Of a stretch of 64,000 bases of DNA, positions 28,105 to 38,230 are shown piece after piece (position 1 is the first letter of the stretch; each line of letters starts with the position of its first letter). The stretch is taken from assembly GCF_009727955.1 (NCBI RefSeq), contig NZ_WOBR01000003.1, forward strand, positions 300,615 to 364,614. Direction: 5' to 3'. This stretch comes from Aliivibrio fischeri (GTDB lineage Bacteria; Pseudomonadota; Gammaproteobacteria; Enterobacterales; Vibrionaceae). The position numbers were made by a program, and so were the translations under genes. The notes below the pieces were generated by a model, which saw nothing but the letters and a program-made list of their open reading frames with translations, was not told where the DNA came from and did no database searches.

Positions 28105-29166
28105 TTAATAAGCGCTTGTCTCATACCCTTTTTTACGGCTACGAGCTTCGGCAATAGCACCATGTACCATTTTACCAAAGGCTTTATCTTTCGCGCGCTG
28201 TTCAGCTAGGCTTGCTCCATTAATCGCTTGCTCACGCATTAGCTTTTGGTAGCTAACTAAACGTCGCTCATCTAGAACACCAGAATCTACTGCTTTTAAT
28301 ACTGCACAGCCAGGCTCTTTAGTGTGTGAACAATCACTAAAGCGACAAGTTAACGCAAGATCCGTAATCTCACTAAATGTTGCATTAACGCCTTGCTCGC
28401 AATCTGCTAATTGCAATTCACGCATTCCAGGAGTATCCATTAACAGACCGCCTTGAGGCATTAGCTTAAGTGCACGATGCGTCGTTGTATGTCTACCTTT
28501 ACTGTCATCCTCACGGATTTCGCCCGTCTCCTGAGCTTCAAATCCAAGTAATCCATTCACTAATGTTGATTTACCAACACCAGATGAACCTAAGAAAGCA
28601 ATAGTTTGGCCATTTTTACAATAGCTATGTAACGCTGTTAGCTCTCTCGCATCTAATGCATTCACACTGTATACGCTCATCATACGATTCAGTTTTTGCA
28701 CTTGATCTTGTTTATCATCAGCATCGTCGCATAAATCAGCTTTAGTCAGAACAACCACAGGCTCTACTTCAGCTTCTTTTGCAATAGCAAGATAACGCTC
28801 AATACGGCTCAAATTGAAATCGTTATTCAAAGAACATACGATCATGACACTATCAACATTCGCAGCAATCAGCTGTGATGCGACTTTAGAACCCGGTGCT
28901 TTACGATCAAACAATGATTGTCTATCTAGTACACGCTGAATTCGTAGATCTTCATCAAATAGTACCCAATCACCCACACAAACACGCTCATCACCAGATG
29001 GTGGTAATAAACTCACTTGGCCTTGCTCACTCAAAACAATCACATTGCTTCGATGCTGTTCAATAATTCGACCAACCTGAAAATCAGTTAAATCTTCAAA
29101 AGTCAGTTGTTGTTGAAAATAAGGTCGCCAGCCTAGTTGCGATAGTGTGAGAATTTGCTCACTCAT
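28105..29166 (-). CDS. rsgA: Ribosome small subunit biogenesis GTPase RsgA
   Basis: 353 residues from the ATG at 29166, preferred over 29178 because GGAG is six bases upstream. N-terminal OB-fold, then a circularly permuted GTPase with the G motifs in the order VVLTKADL (G4), GSSGVGKSTL (G1), DTPGMREL (G3), and a C-terminal zinc knuckle (CRFSDCSHTKEPGCAV). RsgA assists 30S maturation and removal of RbfA. A long inverted repeat lies directly upstream (29188-29237). Usually found on the main chromosome near orn in enterics, so its location here could be a second paralogue or a relocation. Confidence 0.92.
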   Translation of the reverse strand: MSEQILTLSQLGWRPYFQQQLTFEDLTDFQVGRIIEQHRSNVIVLSEQGQVSLLPPSGDERVCVGDWVLFDEDLRIQRVLDRQSLFDRKAPGSKVASQLIAANVDSVMIVCSLNNDFNLSRIERYLAIAKEAEVEPVVVLTKADLCDDADDKQDQVQKLNRMMSVYSVNALDARELTALHSYCKNGQTIAFLGSSGVGKSTLVNGLLGFEAQETGEIREDDSKGRHTTTHRALKLMPQGGLLMDTPGMRELQLADCEQGVNATFSEITDLALTCRFSDCSHTKEPGCAVLKAVDSGVLDERRLVSYQKLMREQAINGASLAEQRAKDKAFGKMVHGAIAEARSRKKGYETSAY

Positions 29167-29187
29167 TTGTTGCTCCATACATATGGT

Positions 29188-29237
29188 AGATTGTTTACCA
29201 TTGATAGGGATATATAAAAATCAATGGTAAGCAATCT
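29188..29237. repeat. Long inverted repeat upstream of rsgA
   Basis: Arm AGATTGTTTACCATTGAT (29188-29205) is the reverse complement of ATCAATGGTAAGCAATCT (29220-29237) except for one T/C position that still allows a G-U pair. The loop is 14 bases of AT-rich sequence. It begins 22 bases upstream of the rsgA ATG. It could be a 5'-UTR hairpin or a paired operator around the promoter. Confidence 0.75.
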
Positions 29238-29684
29238 AATGCAAATCCCTCATAAAACAAGGTGTTTAAACTGCTCTATTTTGCTCCGAGATTTTACCAC
29301 CGTATACAGAAAAAATAGCAATGAAAGTTTTTCGATGAACCTCTCTTTTTCATCGTTTTAAGATCTTGGTAGCAATTATTTACAACAAGATGATAAACAA
29401 ATGAAGTTTTACTTTTTTTCTCATCAATTAGCCCCACTATTTTTCCGTTTTTACAGAAAAAATATGATTAGTTCAGAGTATGATAACCTTCCTATTCATT
29501 TGAAAATTGAACAAAAGCGGCAATGAATAATGAAAACAACAAATAGTGATTTTATTTCCTTAAAAGCCAAGCAGTCACAAATAAATACCTTATACTTAAT
29601 TATTCACAAATACGGTGGCCAAAAGAATTAATGCGCTTTAGATCCCACTATCTTTTTCGCTCCGATCAGCTTAGCTAAAGGATT
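29238..29684. other. Non-coding gap between rsgA and the SYLF-like gene
   Basis: About 450 AT-rich bases between divergent genes. No ORF with a good RBS and no stable structure beyond the inverted repeat at its left end. It presumably holds both promoters. Confidence 0.5.
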
Positions 29685-31160
29685 ATGCATATGGTGATTC
29701 GTATTTTATGGTTTTTTTATTTAGGAATATTGGTAGGTTGCAGCTCTCATGTTCCCAAAAAAGACAGGGATAACGTAAGAAACGAAATAAATACTACCTC
29801 TTCTGAAATCATCACAAAAATAAGTAAAGACTACCCTGATGTAGCAGACCAACTTCAATCAGCAAAAGGTTACGGTACAGTCAGTTTATCTGGCATCATG
29901 GTTCCTGCAATTGGAGGGGCGACAGGAAGAGGCGCTATCTATAACAATGAAGATTCTTCAATTACTTATATTGATGTTAACCGATATGATCTTGGTATAG
30001 GTTTAGCTCTTGGTAATTATCAAGCTCTCGCAATTTTTGATACTGAAGAAGCAATAGCAGAGTACAAGCGAGGCGTTCACACTCTTTCACTTGAAGCGGC
30101 CTTAAATCTTGATGATGAAGGGACAACAACTTCAGCCGCACTTCTTGATGCAGAAAATGATGTCCCAGTCTATGTACTATCAAATTCTGGTTTCGGTGCA
30201 ACAGGAACATTGCGCTACTTATCAACCTCCGTTAACCATGATTTAAACGATACAGGATTAGGTGACTTTACCATTCCAAATAAAACCGAGCCTACAGAAA
30301 CTGATAGCCATTCACCAGAATCAACAAAAGCCCCGAAAAAATGGGAAAGATCACTTCCTTTTTATGCACAAGCCGTCATTGATAAAGGTTACTCATTGCC
30401 CAAACCTTATGGCGTAAGCATCATCTATACAGATACTTTTCAATACATGGATATCAGTGATTTAGATGTGGGTATTAATGGCTCTAAACAGTACCCTATT
30501 GATTTTGTTTCTTTTGATAACAACAGTAATAACACAAAATCGCCTCAGCTAAAGCTGGATGCGTGGCTATTTCCTTTTATGAATGTCTTTGGAGCGGTAG
30601 GGAAAATTAAAGGGACGGCTGATATAGGAATACAATTCAGCGGCGATGATTTACTTAATCAACTTGGCAAAGATTGCAGCCTAATAAAAAACAAACCCAT
30701 ATGTAAAATATTTCAAGGTAGAGATCCTAGTGTAAATGTTACCGCTCATTTAGAAGGTACAAACTATACCTTAGGAACCGTATTGGCTTCAGGGTGGAAC
30801 AGTTATTTCGTCACTCTACCTATTTCAGTAACTTACGCTGATATGAAAAAGAATGATGCAGAAGGCTTAATCGTCAATATCTCACCTAGGGTAGGAAAGA
30901 TATTCCCGATCACAGGCCCTCAATCTATCGCCGTATATGCTGGCGGTACCTATTTAGATAGCACATTAACACTAACCGGAACGTATAACTACGAAGGGTT
31001 TGGCATTGACTATAAAGTAAAACAAAGTAATACGGATAAATGGGCTAGCTTAGTTGGGGCTAACTACGTATTTAATCAAAATTGGTCATTAGCTATGGAA
31101 TACGGATGGAAGTCAGATAGAAAAAGACAATTTATCACACTTCTAAATCGACGCTTTTAA
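29685..31160 (+). CDS. SYLF-like lipoprotein with C-terminal barrel-like region, function unknown
   Basis: 491 residues. The N-terminus is a lipoprotein signal with lipobox LVGC (Cys at about residue 19). Residues ~45-170 (for example AKGYGTVSLSGIMVPAIGG, then IGLALGNYQALAIFDTEEAI) resemble the SYLF/Ysc84 lipid-binding domain by pattern. The remaining ~300 residues alternate aromatic strands and turns and end NWSLAMEYGWKSDRKRQ then LLNRRF, like an outer-membrane barrel. So an envelope protein is likely, but the fold and role are uncertain. AAGGATT precedes the ATG at 29685; 29691 is an alternative start. Confidence 0.6.
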   Translation: MHMVIRILWFFYLGILVGCSSHVPKKDRDNVRNEINTTSSEIITKISKDYPDVADQLQSAKGYGTVSLSGIMVPAIGGATGRGAIYNNEDSSITYIDVNRYDLGIGLALGNYQALAIFDTEEAIAEYKRGVHTLSLEAALNLDDEGTTTSAALLDAENDVPVYVLSNSGFGATGTLRYLSTSVNHDLNDTGLGDFTIPNKTEPTETDSHSPESTKAPKKWERSLPFYAQAVIDKGYSLPKPYGVSIIYTDTFQYMDISDLDVGINGSKQYPIDFVSFDNNSNNTKSPQLKLDAWLFPFMNVFGAVGKIKGTADIGIQFSGDDLLNQLGKDCSLIKNKPICKIFQGRDPSVNVTAHLEGTNYTLGTVLASGWNSYFVTLPISVTYADMKKNDAEGLIVNISPRVGKIFPITGPQSIAVYAGGTYLDSTLTLTGTYNYEGFGIDYKVKQSNTDKWASLVGANYVFNQNWSLAMEYGWKSDRKRQFITLLNRRF

Positions 31161-31206
31161 TATGCAATGAGTATAACGATAAAATAAATCGCTCTATGCC
31201 AACTGA

Positions 31207-31845
31207 TTAGCGATTCTTTTTCAAAAAATTTGTAATAGAAGATTTAGGCGTTTTACCTATCTTCATCATTAATTCAAAACTTGGATTTACTATTCCGTGC
31301 TCTCTTTCTAACGTCTCTAATAATACCAACCATAATGAGGCAGTTACCTCGGCATCCGCTAATGCCCGGTGAAATACACCATCATTTTCAATTTGATGAT
31401 AAGCGACCAAATCACCTAATTTATGCGATGACGCTTCTTGAGTTAATCGTCTTGATACTAATAATGAACACGCAAAATCACCATCATATCCACGCTCAAT
31501 TAACGCTAACTCACCATCTAAAAAACGCTTATCAAACGAGGCATTATGAGCAACTAAATTGCAACCTTGAATAAAGTTGGCAAACTCATTCATAACTTCA
31601 TCACAACTAGCAGCATCAGCTAACATTCGATTTGAAATACCGGTGTAATTCTCGATGAATGAACTCACTCTAAAGCCCGGATTCATTAGATCTTGAAAGC
31701 GATCAACCACCACACCATTTTCTAACTTAACCGCACCAATCTCGATGGCACGATCACCCTGATTAGGAGATAAGCCTGTGGTTTCAAAATCGAGTACAAC
31801 AACTGTATTTGCTGGTACTGTTTTTTTAGAGCAAATGAATGACAT
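31207..31845 (-). CDS. DnaQ-family 3'-5' exonuclease
   Basis: 212 residues with the DEDDh motifs: [12 protein letters not shown] (Asp, Glu), [13 protein letters not shown] (Asp) and [13 protein letters not shown] (His, Asp). It is most like the PolIII-epsilon-type stand-alone exonucleases rather than RNase T. The C-terminal tail is basic ([13 protein letters not shown]). It probably trims nucleic-acid ends; substrate not determinable. A terminator for ybiT lies just upstream. Confidence 0.88.
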   Translation of the reverse strand: MSFICSKKTVPANTVVVLDFETTGLSPNQGDRAIEIGAVKLENGVVVDRFQDLMNPGFRVSSFIENYTGISNRMLADAASCDEVMNEFANFIQGCNLVAHNASFDKRFLDGELALIERGYDGDFACSLLVSRRLTQEASSHKLGDLVAYHQIENDGVFHRALADAEVTASLWLVLLETLEREHGIVNPSFELMMKIGKTPKSSITNFLKKNR

Positions 31846-31871
31846 GTATATTTCCTAAATAAACAAATAAA

Positions 31872-31903
31872 AAAACGCGAGCTGATAATCAGTCTCGCGT
31901 TTT
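31872..31903 (-). terminator. Intrinsic terminator of ybiT
   Basis: AAAACGCGAG (31872-31881) pairs with CTCGCGTTTT (31894-31903), with an inner CTGA/TCAG extension. Confidence 0.88.
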
Positions 31904-31924
31904 AAAGTGTAATGATAGTAGCGC

Positions 31925-33538
31925 TTATTTTGCAATATTCACTTGTAGCATTTTCACTTGGTGATCTAAGTACTCATCGTAAGTACCTTGGAAGTTCACT
32001 ACTTTTTTATCTTTAATATCAATAATGTGTGTTGCTAGTGATGATACAAACTCACGGTCATGACTAACGAAAATTAAGGTACCTGTGTACACTTTTAGGG
32101 CTTCGTTTAGTGCTTCAATCGCTTCCATGTCCATGTGGTTGGTTGGTTCATCCATAACAAGTACGTTAATGTCTTGCATCATTAACTTGCCAAACAATAG
32201 GCGGTTTTTCTCACCACCTGAACAGCTTTTGGCTTTTTTGTTTGCATCATCAGCAGTAAACAAAAGACGACCTAAAATACCACGAACCATCAAGTCATCG
32301 TGCTTAACAGTACGCCACTGAGAAATCCAATCAAAAATACTTAGATCGTTATCAAAATCAGCTGTGCTGTCTTGCGGGCAGTAACCAAACGTTGCGTTTT
32401 CAGACCACTTAACAATACCTTCGTTTTGTTGTAAATCTTGAACTAAACAACGTAAGAAAGTTGTTTTACCCACACCATTCTCACCGATTACAGCGAGACG
32501 AGTGCCAGCTTCTAGCAGTAAGTTACCGCCAGAAAACAGAGTATCACCATCAAAACCATGACCTAGGTTCTCAATCTCTAGTGCTTGACGGTGCAGTTTT
32601 TTACCTTCACCGAAATTAATTGATGGGCTCATACGGCTTGATGATTTCACTTCATCCAGTGTAATTTTGTCCATTTTCTTTGCACGAGAACTGGCTTGTT
32701 TCGCTTTCGATGCGTTAGCACCAAAACGGTTTACAAAGTCTTGTAGTTCACTGATCTCTGCTTCTTTCTTCGCGTTACCCGCTAATAGTTGTTCACGGAT
32801 CAAGCTTGATGCTTCTAAGAAGTACTCGTAGTTACCTGGGTAAATACGCAGTTCACCGTAGTCAATATCTGCCATGTGCGTACATACAGAGTTTAAGAAG
32901 TGTCTGTCGTGCGAGATGATGATCATGGTACATTTACGTTTGTTTAGCTCTTCTGCTAACCAGTTGATCGTATGAATGTCCAAGTTGTTGGTTGGTTCAT
33001 CAAGTAACAAGATATCTGGGTTTGCAAACAAGGCTTGTGCCAGTAACACACGCAGTTTCCAACCAGGAGAAACTTGCTGCATTAAACCAAAATGAAGAGA
33101 TTCATCAATACCAGCTTGGATTAGAATATCACCCGCACGGCTCTCTGCGCTGTAGCCATCCATTTCAGCGAATTCACTTTCAAGCTCAGCTACTTTCATG
33201 CCATCTTCTTCACTCATTTCTGGTAGTGAATAGATACGATCACGCTCTTGTTTGATTTCCCATAGTTTCTTATCACCCATGATCACAACATCAACTACAT
33301 TGTATTTCTCAAACGCAAACTGGTCTTGGCTTAATACGCCTAACTTTTGTCCCGGAGTCATTGATACGTTACCAGAACTCGGCGTTAATGCACCACTTAG
33401 AATCTTCATGAAGGTTGATTTTCCGCAACCATTCGCGCCGATCAAACCATAACGGTTACCGTTGCCAAATTTTGCTGAAATGTTTTCAAATAGAGGCTCT
33501 GCGCCAAATTGCATGGTGATATTGTTTGATTGTATCAA
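31925..33538 (-). CDS. ybiT: ABC-F family ATPase YbiT
   Basis: 537 residues with two ABC cassettes: Walker [15 protein letters not shown] and [14 protein letters not shown], signature and Walker B in [19 protein letters not shown] and [16 protein letters not shown] with [12 protein letters not shown]. No transmembrane domain is present, and the linker ([21 protein letters not shown]) is the P-site tRNA interaction motif region. The N-terminus ([18 protein letters not shown]) matches E. coli YbiT. ABC-F proteins act on stalled ribosomes. Terminators flank it on both sides. Confidence 0.93.
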   Translation of the reverse strand: MIQSNNITMQFGAEPLFENISAKFGNGNRYGLIGANGCGKSTFMKILSGALTPSSGNVSMTPGQKLGVLSQDQFAFEKYNVVDVVIMGDKKLWEIKQERDRIYSLPEMSEEDGMKVAELESEFAEMDGYSAESRAGDILIQAGIDESLHFGLMQQVSPGWKLRVLLAQALFANPDILLLDEPTNNLDIHTINWLAEELNKRKCTMIIISHDRHFLNSVCTHMADIDYGELRIYPGNYEYFLEASSLIREQLLAGNAKKEAEISELQDFVNRFGANASKAKQASSRAKKMDKITLDEVKSSSRMSPSINFGEGKKLHRQALEIENLGHGFDGDTLFSGGNLLLEAGTRLAVIGENGVGKTTFLRCLVQDLQQNEGIVKWSENATFGYCPQDSTADFDNDLSIFDWISQWRTVKHDDLMVRGILGRLLFTADDANKKAKSCSGGEKNRLLFGKLMMQDINVLVMDEPTNHMDMEAIEALNEALKVYTGTLIFVSHDREFVSSLATHIIDIKDKKVVNFQGTYDEYLDHQVKMLQVNIAK

Positions 33539-33688
33539 CGAAATAATTCCTAGGGTTTACTGACAAGTCATGATTAGGCGCTAAAAAGCCAAAAGATGAA
33601 GGACGAAAGTATGATGAATGAGAAAATCTAGGCGCGGATTATACAGAGATCTCGATCACATTGTCGAGAAGTATGACGTTTTAATACA

Positions 33689-33725
33689 CAATAAAAAAGC
33701 TCCGGAAAAATCCAGAGCTTTAAGA
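33689..33725 (-). terminator. Intrinsic terminator after the small outer-membrane protein gene
   Basis: On the minus strand, GCTCTGGA and TCCGGAGC form a stem (one G-U pair) followed by a T-rich run (TTTTTTATTG). Confidence 0.75.
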
Positions 33726-33765
33726 ATTAAAAAGAGAACTTAAATTAGGTATTAATCAAGCTTGA

Positions 33766-34305
33766 TTAAAATTTATAACCCACAGTAAAAGAGAATTGAT
33801 CAGCAAAAATATTATCTCCACTCTCTTTTAAGTTAATGAAATCCAATCTTAAATCAGTATAAAAGTGCTGATTAAATGTAGCTCTTGTACCAATGCCAGC
33901 AAAAATAGTTGAATCATTCCACTTTGAAATATTTTGACCCAAAATACTGTATTCTTCTTTAAATTTAGCAAAGCCCAATACACCATAAGGCTTAATCGAT
34001 GCATTTTGCATATGGAACGTATAACCAATATCAGCATCGAACTTAAAGGTTGAGGTATCAATATCTACAATTGATTCACTTCCACTGCCTTTATTTAAAG
34101 AAAGGTTAATACCAACAATATCGTTAATGTCATAACCATAAGCCAATGTAAAACCACTTGTTGAATATTTATCCTCCCAAGCGACATCATCAATACTAGT
34201 TGAATTAAAGCCTAATCCAATTCGATGGCCTTCTAAAACATTAGCATAAAGAGTGGTTGAAGATAAAAGTGCTGTTGCTAGAAGTGTTTTTTGTACTAAT
34301 TTCAT
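33766..34305 (-). CDS. Small outer-membrane beta-barrel protein
   Basis: 179 residues from the ATG at 34305 (GAGAG upstream) rather than 34317. Signal peptide (LLATALLSSTTLYA-NV) and an eight-stranded barrel pattern (HRIGLGFNSTSI, FTLAYGYDINDIVGINLSL, ADIGYTFHM, ending FSFTVGYKF with a C-terminal aromatic Phe). It belongs to the OmpA-like/OMP_b-brl superfamily of porin-fold proteins. Function unknown. It is probably a single-gene unit with its own terminator. Confidence 0.85.
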   Translation of the reverse strand: MKLVQKTLLATALLSSTTLYANVLEGHRIGLGFNSTSIDDVAWEDKYSTSGFTLAYGYDINDIVGINLSLNKGSGSESIVDIDTSTFKFDADIGYTFHMQNASIKPYGVLGFAKFKEEYSILGQNISKWNDSTIFAGIGTRATFNQHFYTDLRLDFINLKESGDNIFADQFSFTVGYKF

Positions 34306-34516
34306 AATTACTCTCATTTTTTAAAATAATGATTTCATCCTTGAATTCGTGTTCTTAATCATTGAGTGCATAATATGGAATCAATGTAATTTAGACTAAA
34401 CAGATCTCATTATGTTATTCATAAGCATTACTTATAATAAAAGCCCTAAACAAATAATTTAGGGCTTAAATATTAAATAGTACGTCTTTTAATTAATATG
34501 AATTTAATACTGAGTC

Positions 34517-35695
34517 TTATCGCCATACACCCCATTCGCCAGTCGTTCCAGGCTCTTCTCCTTTTGTCCACCACTGCGCCACCCATACTTTATCTTTATG
34601 AGTAACGGTATCGCCTGCATTATACGTTGCGGTTTTATCCCATTGATTTGAAGGTTCTACTGGCGGCTCAACGGGTGGAGTAATATCGGCTTTAATTAAA
34701 GAAAGCTGATAACTCACATTCGCTGTAGGTGCAAAGACTTTATTTGCATAAATATTATTTGAATCATACATATAATGATTCATTTCTTGATGCCAAATAC
34801 CAATGAACCACTCTTTGTTTTTGAGTTGATTAAACTGTCCAGCCAACTCTGCTGACCATGTTGATGTGTTATTGGCTGTAATGGCTAAGCTAATATCAGT
34901 GGTTTCAGCTCCTGTAGAATCAAACGTTCTGAAACGAACCGTATCTCCAGATTCAACGGGACCAAATCCTTGATTAATGTAATAACCTAGGTCCAAATAT
35001 TGTGGTGGTTCAACAGGATCAGTTGGTTTTGGTGGCGTTGTACCTGAGCCGTTAAAAGAAATGTCACTACAGTTATAGAATCCCTCACCAGCGGCATCCT
35101 CACGCTGCCAACGCGTATAGAGAACCGCTGAATCACTCCTATCTACCGGAAGTGTTATTTTAATTCGGTATTTTTTATCTTCTCCAACAGGAACATTTCC
35201 TGCAGTATCAACTAAAGTTAGGTCTGCCCAAGTTAATGGAGCCGTTGGATCATAATTTTCATTAGAAAGATAAAACTGCCAATAAGAAGGATTATGTGGA
35301 GCCGTCGCATTAAATATGAGTTCTATCTGATTATTTTCATCCAGAGTTATCGATGTTTTCTGCCAGTGTGATGAGCCTAAGTTTAATCCAGACTTAGCAG
35401 CATCACCTGCGGAACATAAGTGACCATCACGAACAATCGCTTGAACATGTGCCATATCTTGATAGTTAGGTACGTTAGCAGCAACTTCATTACGTTGAAC
35501 AAAAGGAAAAGCGCCTGATTCATCATAAGCAGCCTGACACGCTTGATTGGGAATGGTGTTATCCCAAAAACCTCCATCTAAATAACAGGTATTTTGTCTT
35601 GCACTAGGGTATTCAACCCAGCCGTGCGCTTGTGCTCCCATTGAAGATAGTGCGCCAACAAAAGCAATGGTGAGCGAAGTTAATTTATTAGTCAT
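34517..35695 (-). CDS. Chitin-active lytic polysaccharide monooxygenase with CBM5/12 (GbpA-like)
   Basis: 392 residues. Signal peptide ends AQA with mature N-terminus HGWVEYPSAR, the His-brace residue of AA10 LPMOs; the second His lies in APHNPSYWQFYL. A middle domain follows (YYINQGFGPVESGDTVRFRT), then a Pro/Glu-rich linker and a C-terminal CBM5/12 chitin-binding module (WDKTATYNAGDTV, VWVAQWWTKGEEPG). It oxidatively cleaves chitin and is typical of marine vibrios. GbpA of V. cholerae has more domains, so this is a shorter relative. No operon partner. Confidence 0.9.
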   Translation of the reverse strand: MTNKLTSLTIAFVGALSSMGAQAHGWVEYPSARQNTCYLDGGFWDNTIPNQACQAAYDESGAFPFVQRNEVAANVPNYQDMAHVQAIVRDGHLCSAGDAAKSGLNLGSSHWQKTSITLDENNQIELIFNATAPHNPSYWQFYLSNENYDPTAPLTWADLTLVDTAGNVPVGEDKKYRIKITLPVDRSDSAVLYTRWQREDAAGEGFYNCSDISFNGSGTTPPKPTDPVEPPQYLDLGYYINQGFGPVESGDTVRFRTFDSTGAETTDISLAITANNTSTWSAELAGQFNQLKNKEWFIGIWHQEMNHYMYDSNNIYANKVFAPTANVSYQLSLIKADITPPVEPPVEPSNQWDKTATYNAGDTVTHKDKVWVAQWWTKGEEPGTTGEWGVWR

Positions 35696-35966
35696 TTTCT
35701 TTCCTTGTTTATGAACGATAAAGTACTTAGTAGCACAATACTTACACCCACAAAGCTAGCAAAAAAAGACGATTTCACTCTATGTATAGATTCAATATTG
35801 AATAAGATTTCATCATTTTGTTATCTGCTTTCCAATCACTTATGAACAAAATGAAAAAAGAAATTTCCCTTTCGACCCACATCATGAAATTTACAATGTA
35901 AACTCACACTAAACCATCATGATTAAGAGCGATTAAATCAAAGAGATAACCGCTCATAAAATCAGA
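35696..35966. other. Gap holding a parS2-type site
   Basis: Non-coding region between the LPMO gene and the hypothetical gene at 35967. The only recognised element is a parS2-type palindrome at 35890-35902. Confidence 0.6.
35890..35902. promoter_or_regulatory. parS2-type centromere site (distal)
   Basis: TTTACAATGTAAA matches the chromosome-II parS2 consensus TTTACANTGTAAA exactly. It lies about 13 kb from parA2-parB2. Confidence 0.7.
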
Positions 35967-36506
35967 CTAAACCCAGTTATCTGCGGTGATCTTATTCTCA
36001 AATAATCGTGAGAATAAAATGCCACGAATATAGCTGTTAAATAAATCAAAATTAAAGTCTTTTGCGTCAATATGAATAAGCTCAGATTCAATGACTTCTT
36101 TCACATCATTTTGACTCATCATGCTCATGATGAATGCTGGAATAGAAAAACACTGACTTACCGTTTTTCCACATTGAAAAGTTAAATTATCAAAATTAAT
36201 TTCAACGGTTTGATGCGCATCAAGCGGAACTGGGGATACATTCAATAAAGCAGAACTCATCAAATTAACGATATAATCAGCACGAGACTCTTTAATCTCA
36301 GATGATTCACGAGCTTTCTCAATAAAGTCTTTATTCTCAGAAACCAGCAACGACAATAATCCTTGTGCCTCAGCTGAATCTTTACTGAACTTCAAGATGT
36401 AATCATAAATAACTTGGTCAATCATGACTTCTTGTTCATCTTCACCATAAGCTATTGGTGACGTTTGATTAAAAATATCTTTTGAAAATTGAATGTATGC
36501 ACTCAT
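35967..36506 (-). CDS. Hypothetical protein (179 aa)
   Basis: A soluble, acidic, mostly helical protein starting MSAYIQFSKDIFNQTSPIAY, with a strong RBS (GGAGAAG). It contains one hydrophobic-ish segment (CFSIPAFIMSMMSQ) and no motif I recognise. Stand-alone gene next to katA, with a terminator for katA downstream of both. Function not assigned. Confidence 0.7.
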   Translation of the reverse strand: MSAYIQFSKDIFNQTSPIAYGEDEQEVMIDQVIYDYILKFSKDSAEAQGLLSLLVSENKDFIEKARESSEIKESRADYIVNLMSSALLNVSPVPLDAHQTVEINFDNLTFQCGKTVSQCFSIPAFIMSMMSQNDVKEVIESELIHIDAKDFNFDLFNSYIRGILFSRLFENKITADNWV

Positions 36507-36688
36507 GGGGTACTTCTCCGGTTCATTTAATGCAATTAAATTTGACTATATCCCCATAAATAAAAAAATGAATATGGCCATTTCTTAAAGTGAACACTCT
36601 GTCTCATTTTTTACAGAGAAAAAAACCATAACAGTAACGACTTTATCATTTTGATAAATTTTATTTAAATCAAAATGATAGGCATAAA

Positions 36689-36714
36689 AAAAGGCGACTC
36701 ATTCGTCGCCTTTT
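36689..36714 (-). terminator. Intrinsic terminator of katA
   Basis: AAAAGGCGAC (36689-36698) pairs with GTCGCCTTTT (36705-36714); a T-run follows on the minus strand. Confidence 0.88.
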
Positions 36715-36727
36715 ATTAATTTTTTTA

Positions 36728-38176
36728 TCAATTAAATTCGCTTACATCGATATCAAGCAGTTTACCGATACCTTCACCATAAGCAGGGTCAGCTTTATAA
36801 CAATGTCTTAAATGACGAAGTTGAATTTCTTTTGGTACGCCATTTAAGTTACGAGCAGTATTATCAAACAAAATAGCTTGTTGTTCCGCAGTCATTAAGC
36901 GGAATAGATCACCCGGTTGTGAGAAATAATCATCATCTTCACGGTGATCCCAATGTGCAGCTGCACCATCAAGGTTTAATGCTGGTTCTGCAAAATCAGG
37001 TTGCTCAGCCCATTGGCCTTCATTGTTTGGTTCATAACCTAGTGTGCTACCAAAGTTACCATCAACACGCATTGCACCATCACGGTGATAGCTGTGAACA
37101 GGACAACGAGGTGCGTTCACTGGAATGTGTTGGTGATTTACCCCTAAACGGTAACGTTGTGCATCACCATACGCAAATAAACGACCTTGTAGCATCTTAT
37201 CTGGCGAGAAGCTGATACCAGGAACTACGTTTGCTGGGTTAAATGCCGACTGTTCAACTTCAGCAAAGAAGTTTTGCGGATTACGGTTTAACTCAAATTC
37301 ACCCACTTCAATCAACGGATAATCTTTATGTGGCCATACTTTTGTTAAATCGAATGGGTTGTAAGACACTTTTGCCGCATCAGCTTCAGGCATGATCTGC
37401 ACTTTTAGTGTCCATTTAGGGAAATCTTGATTATCAATGCTTTCAAGTAAATCACGTTGATGACTTTCACGATCTTGACCAATCACTTGTGCAGCTTCAG
37501 CATCTGACAAGTTTTTAATACCTTGCTGTGATTTAAAGTGGAACTTAACCCAAAAACGCTCATTATCGCTATTAATAAAGCTAAACGTGTGGCTACCAAA
37601 GCCATGCATGTGACGGTATGTTGCAGGAATACCACGATCACTCATTACAATAGTCACTTGGTGAAGTGCTTCAGGTAATGATGTCCAGAAATCCCAGTTA
37701 TTTTTCGCGCTTCGCATATTTGTGCGAGGATCACGTTTCACGGCGTGGTTTAAATCAGGGAATTTTAGTGGATCACGTAAGAAGAATACTGGCGTATTGT
37801 TACCAACCAAGTCCCAGTTACCTTCTTCTGTATAGAATTTTAGCGCAAAACCACGGATATCACGTTCAGCATCTGCTGCACCACGTTCACCAGCTACCGT
37901 TGTAAAACGTGCGAATAGTTCGGTTTGTTTACCAATTTCAGAAAACAATTTTGCTTTAGTGTATTTCGTAATGTCATGAGTAACCGTAAATGTACCATAA
38001 GCACCAGAACCTTTAGCATGCATACGACGCTCAGGAATAACTTCACGATCAAAATGCGCCAGTTTTTCTAAAAACCACACATCTTGCAATAATTGAGGAC
38101 CGCGTTTACCCGCAGTTTGAACATTTTGGTTATGTGCAACAGGACAACCCGCTGCCGTTGTTAACTTCTTACTCAT
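36728..38176 (-). CDS. katA: Monofunctional heme catalase
   Basis: 482 residues, a small-subunit clade catalase. The active-site His is in [16 protein letters not shown], the Asn in [15 protein letters not shown], and the proximal heme-ligand Tyr in [15 protein letters not shown]. It breaks down hydrogen peroxide. The length agrees with the A. fischeri KatA, a factor in squid symbiosis; the symbol follows that. Own terminator downstream. An OxyR-type control is plausible, but I do not see a convincing site. Confidence 0.95.
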   Translation of the reverse strand: MSKKLTTAAGCPVAHNQNVQTAGKRGPQLLQDVWFLEKLAHFDREVIPERRMHAKGSGAYGTFTVTHDITKYTKAKLFSEIGKQTELFARFTTVAGERGAADAERDIRGFALKFYTEEGNWDLVGNNTPVFFLRDPLKFPDLNHAVKRDPRTNMRSAKNNWDFWTSLPEALHQVTIVMSDRGIPATYRHMHGFGSHTFSFINSDNERFWVKFHFKSQQGIKNLSDAEAAQVIGQDRESHQRDLLESIDNQDFPKWTLKVQIMPEADAAKVSYNPFDLTKVWPHKDYPLIEVGEFELNRNPQNFFAEVEQSAFNPANVVPGISFSPDKMLQGRLFAYGDAQRYRLGVNHQHIPVNAPRCPVHSYHRDGAMRVDGNFGSTLGYEPNNEGQWAEQPDFAEPALNLDGAAAHWDHREDDDYFSQPGDLFRLMTAEQQAILFDNTARNLNGVPKEIQLRHLRHCYKADPAYGEGIGKLLDIDVSEFN

Positions 38177-38230
38177 GATTAGTTCCTTGTTTATGTAAAG
38201 TGCACGATAAAACTGTTTATAAAAATAGGC

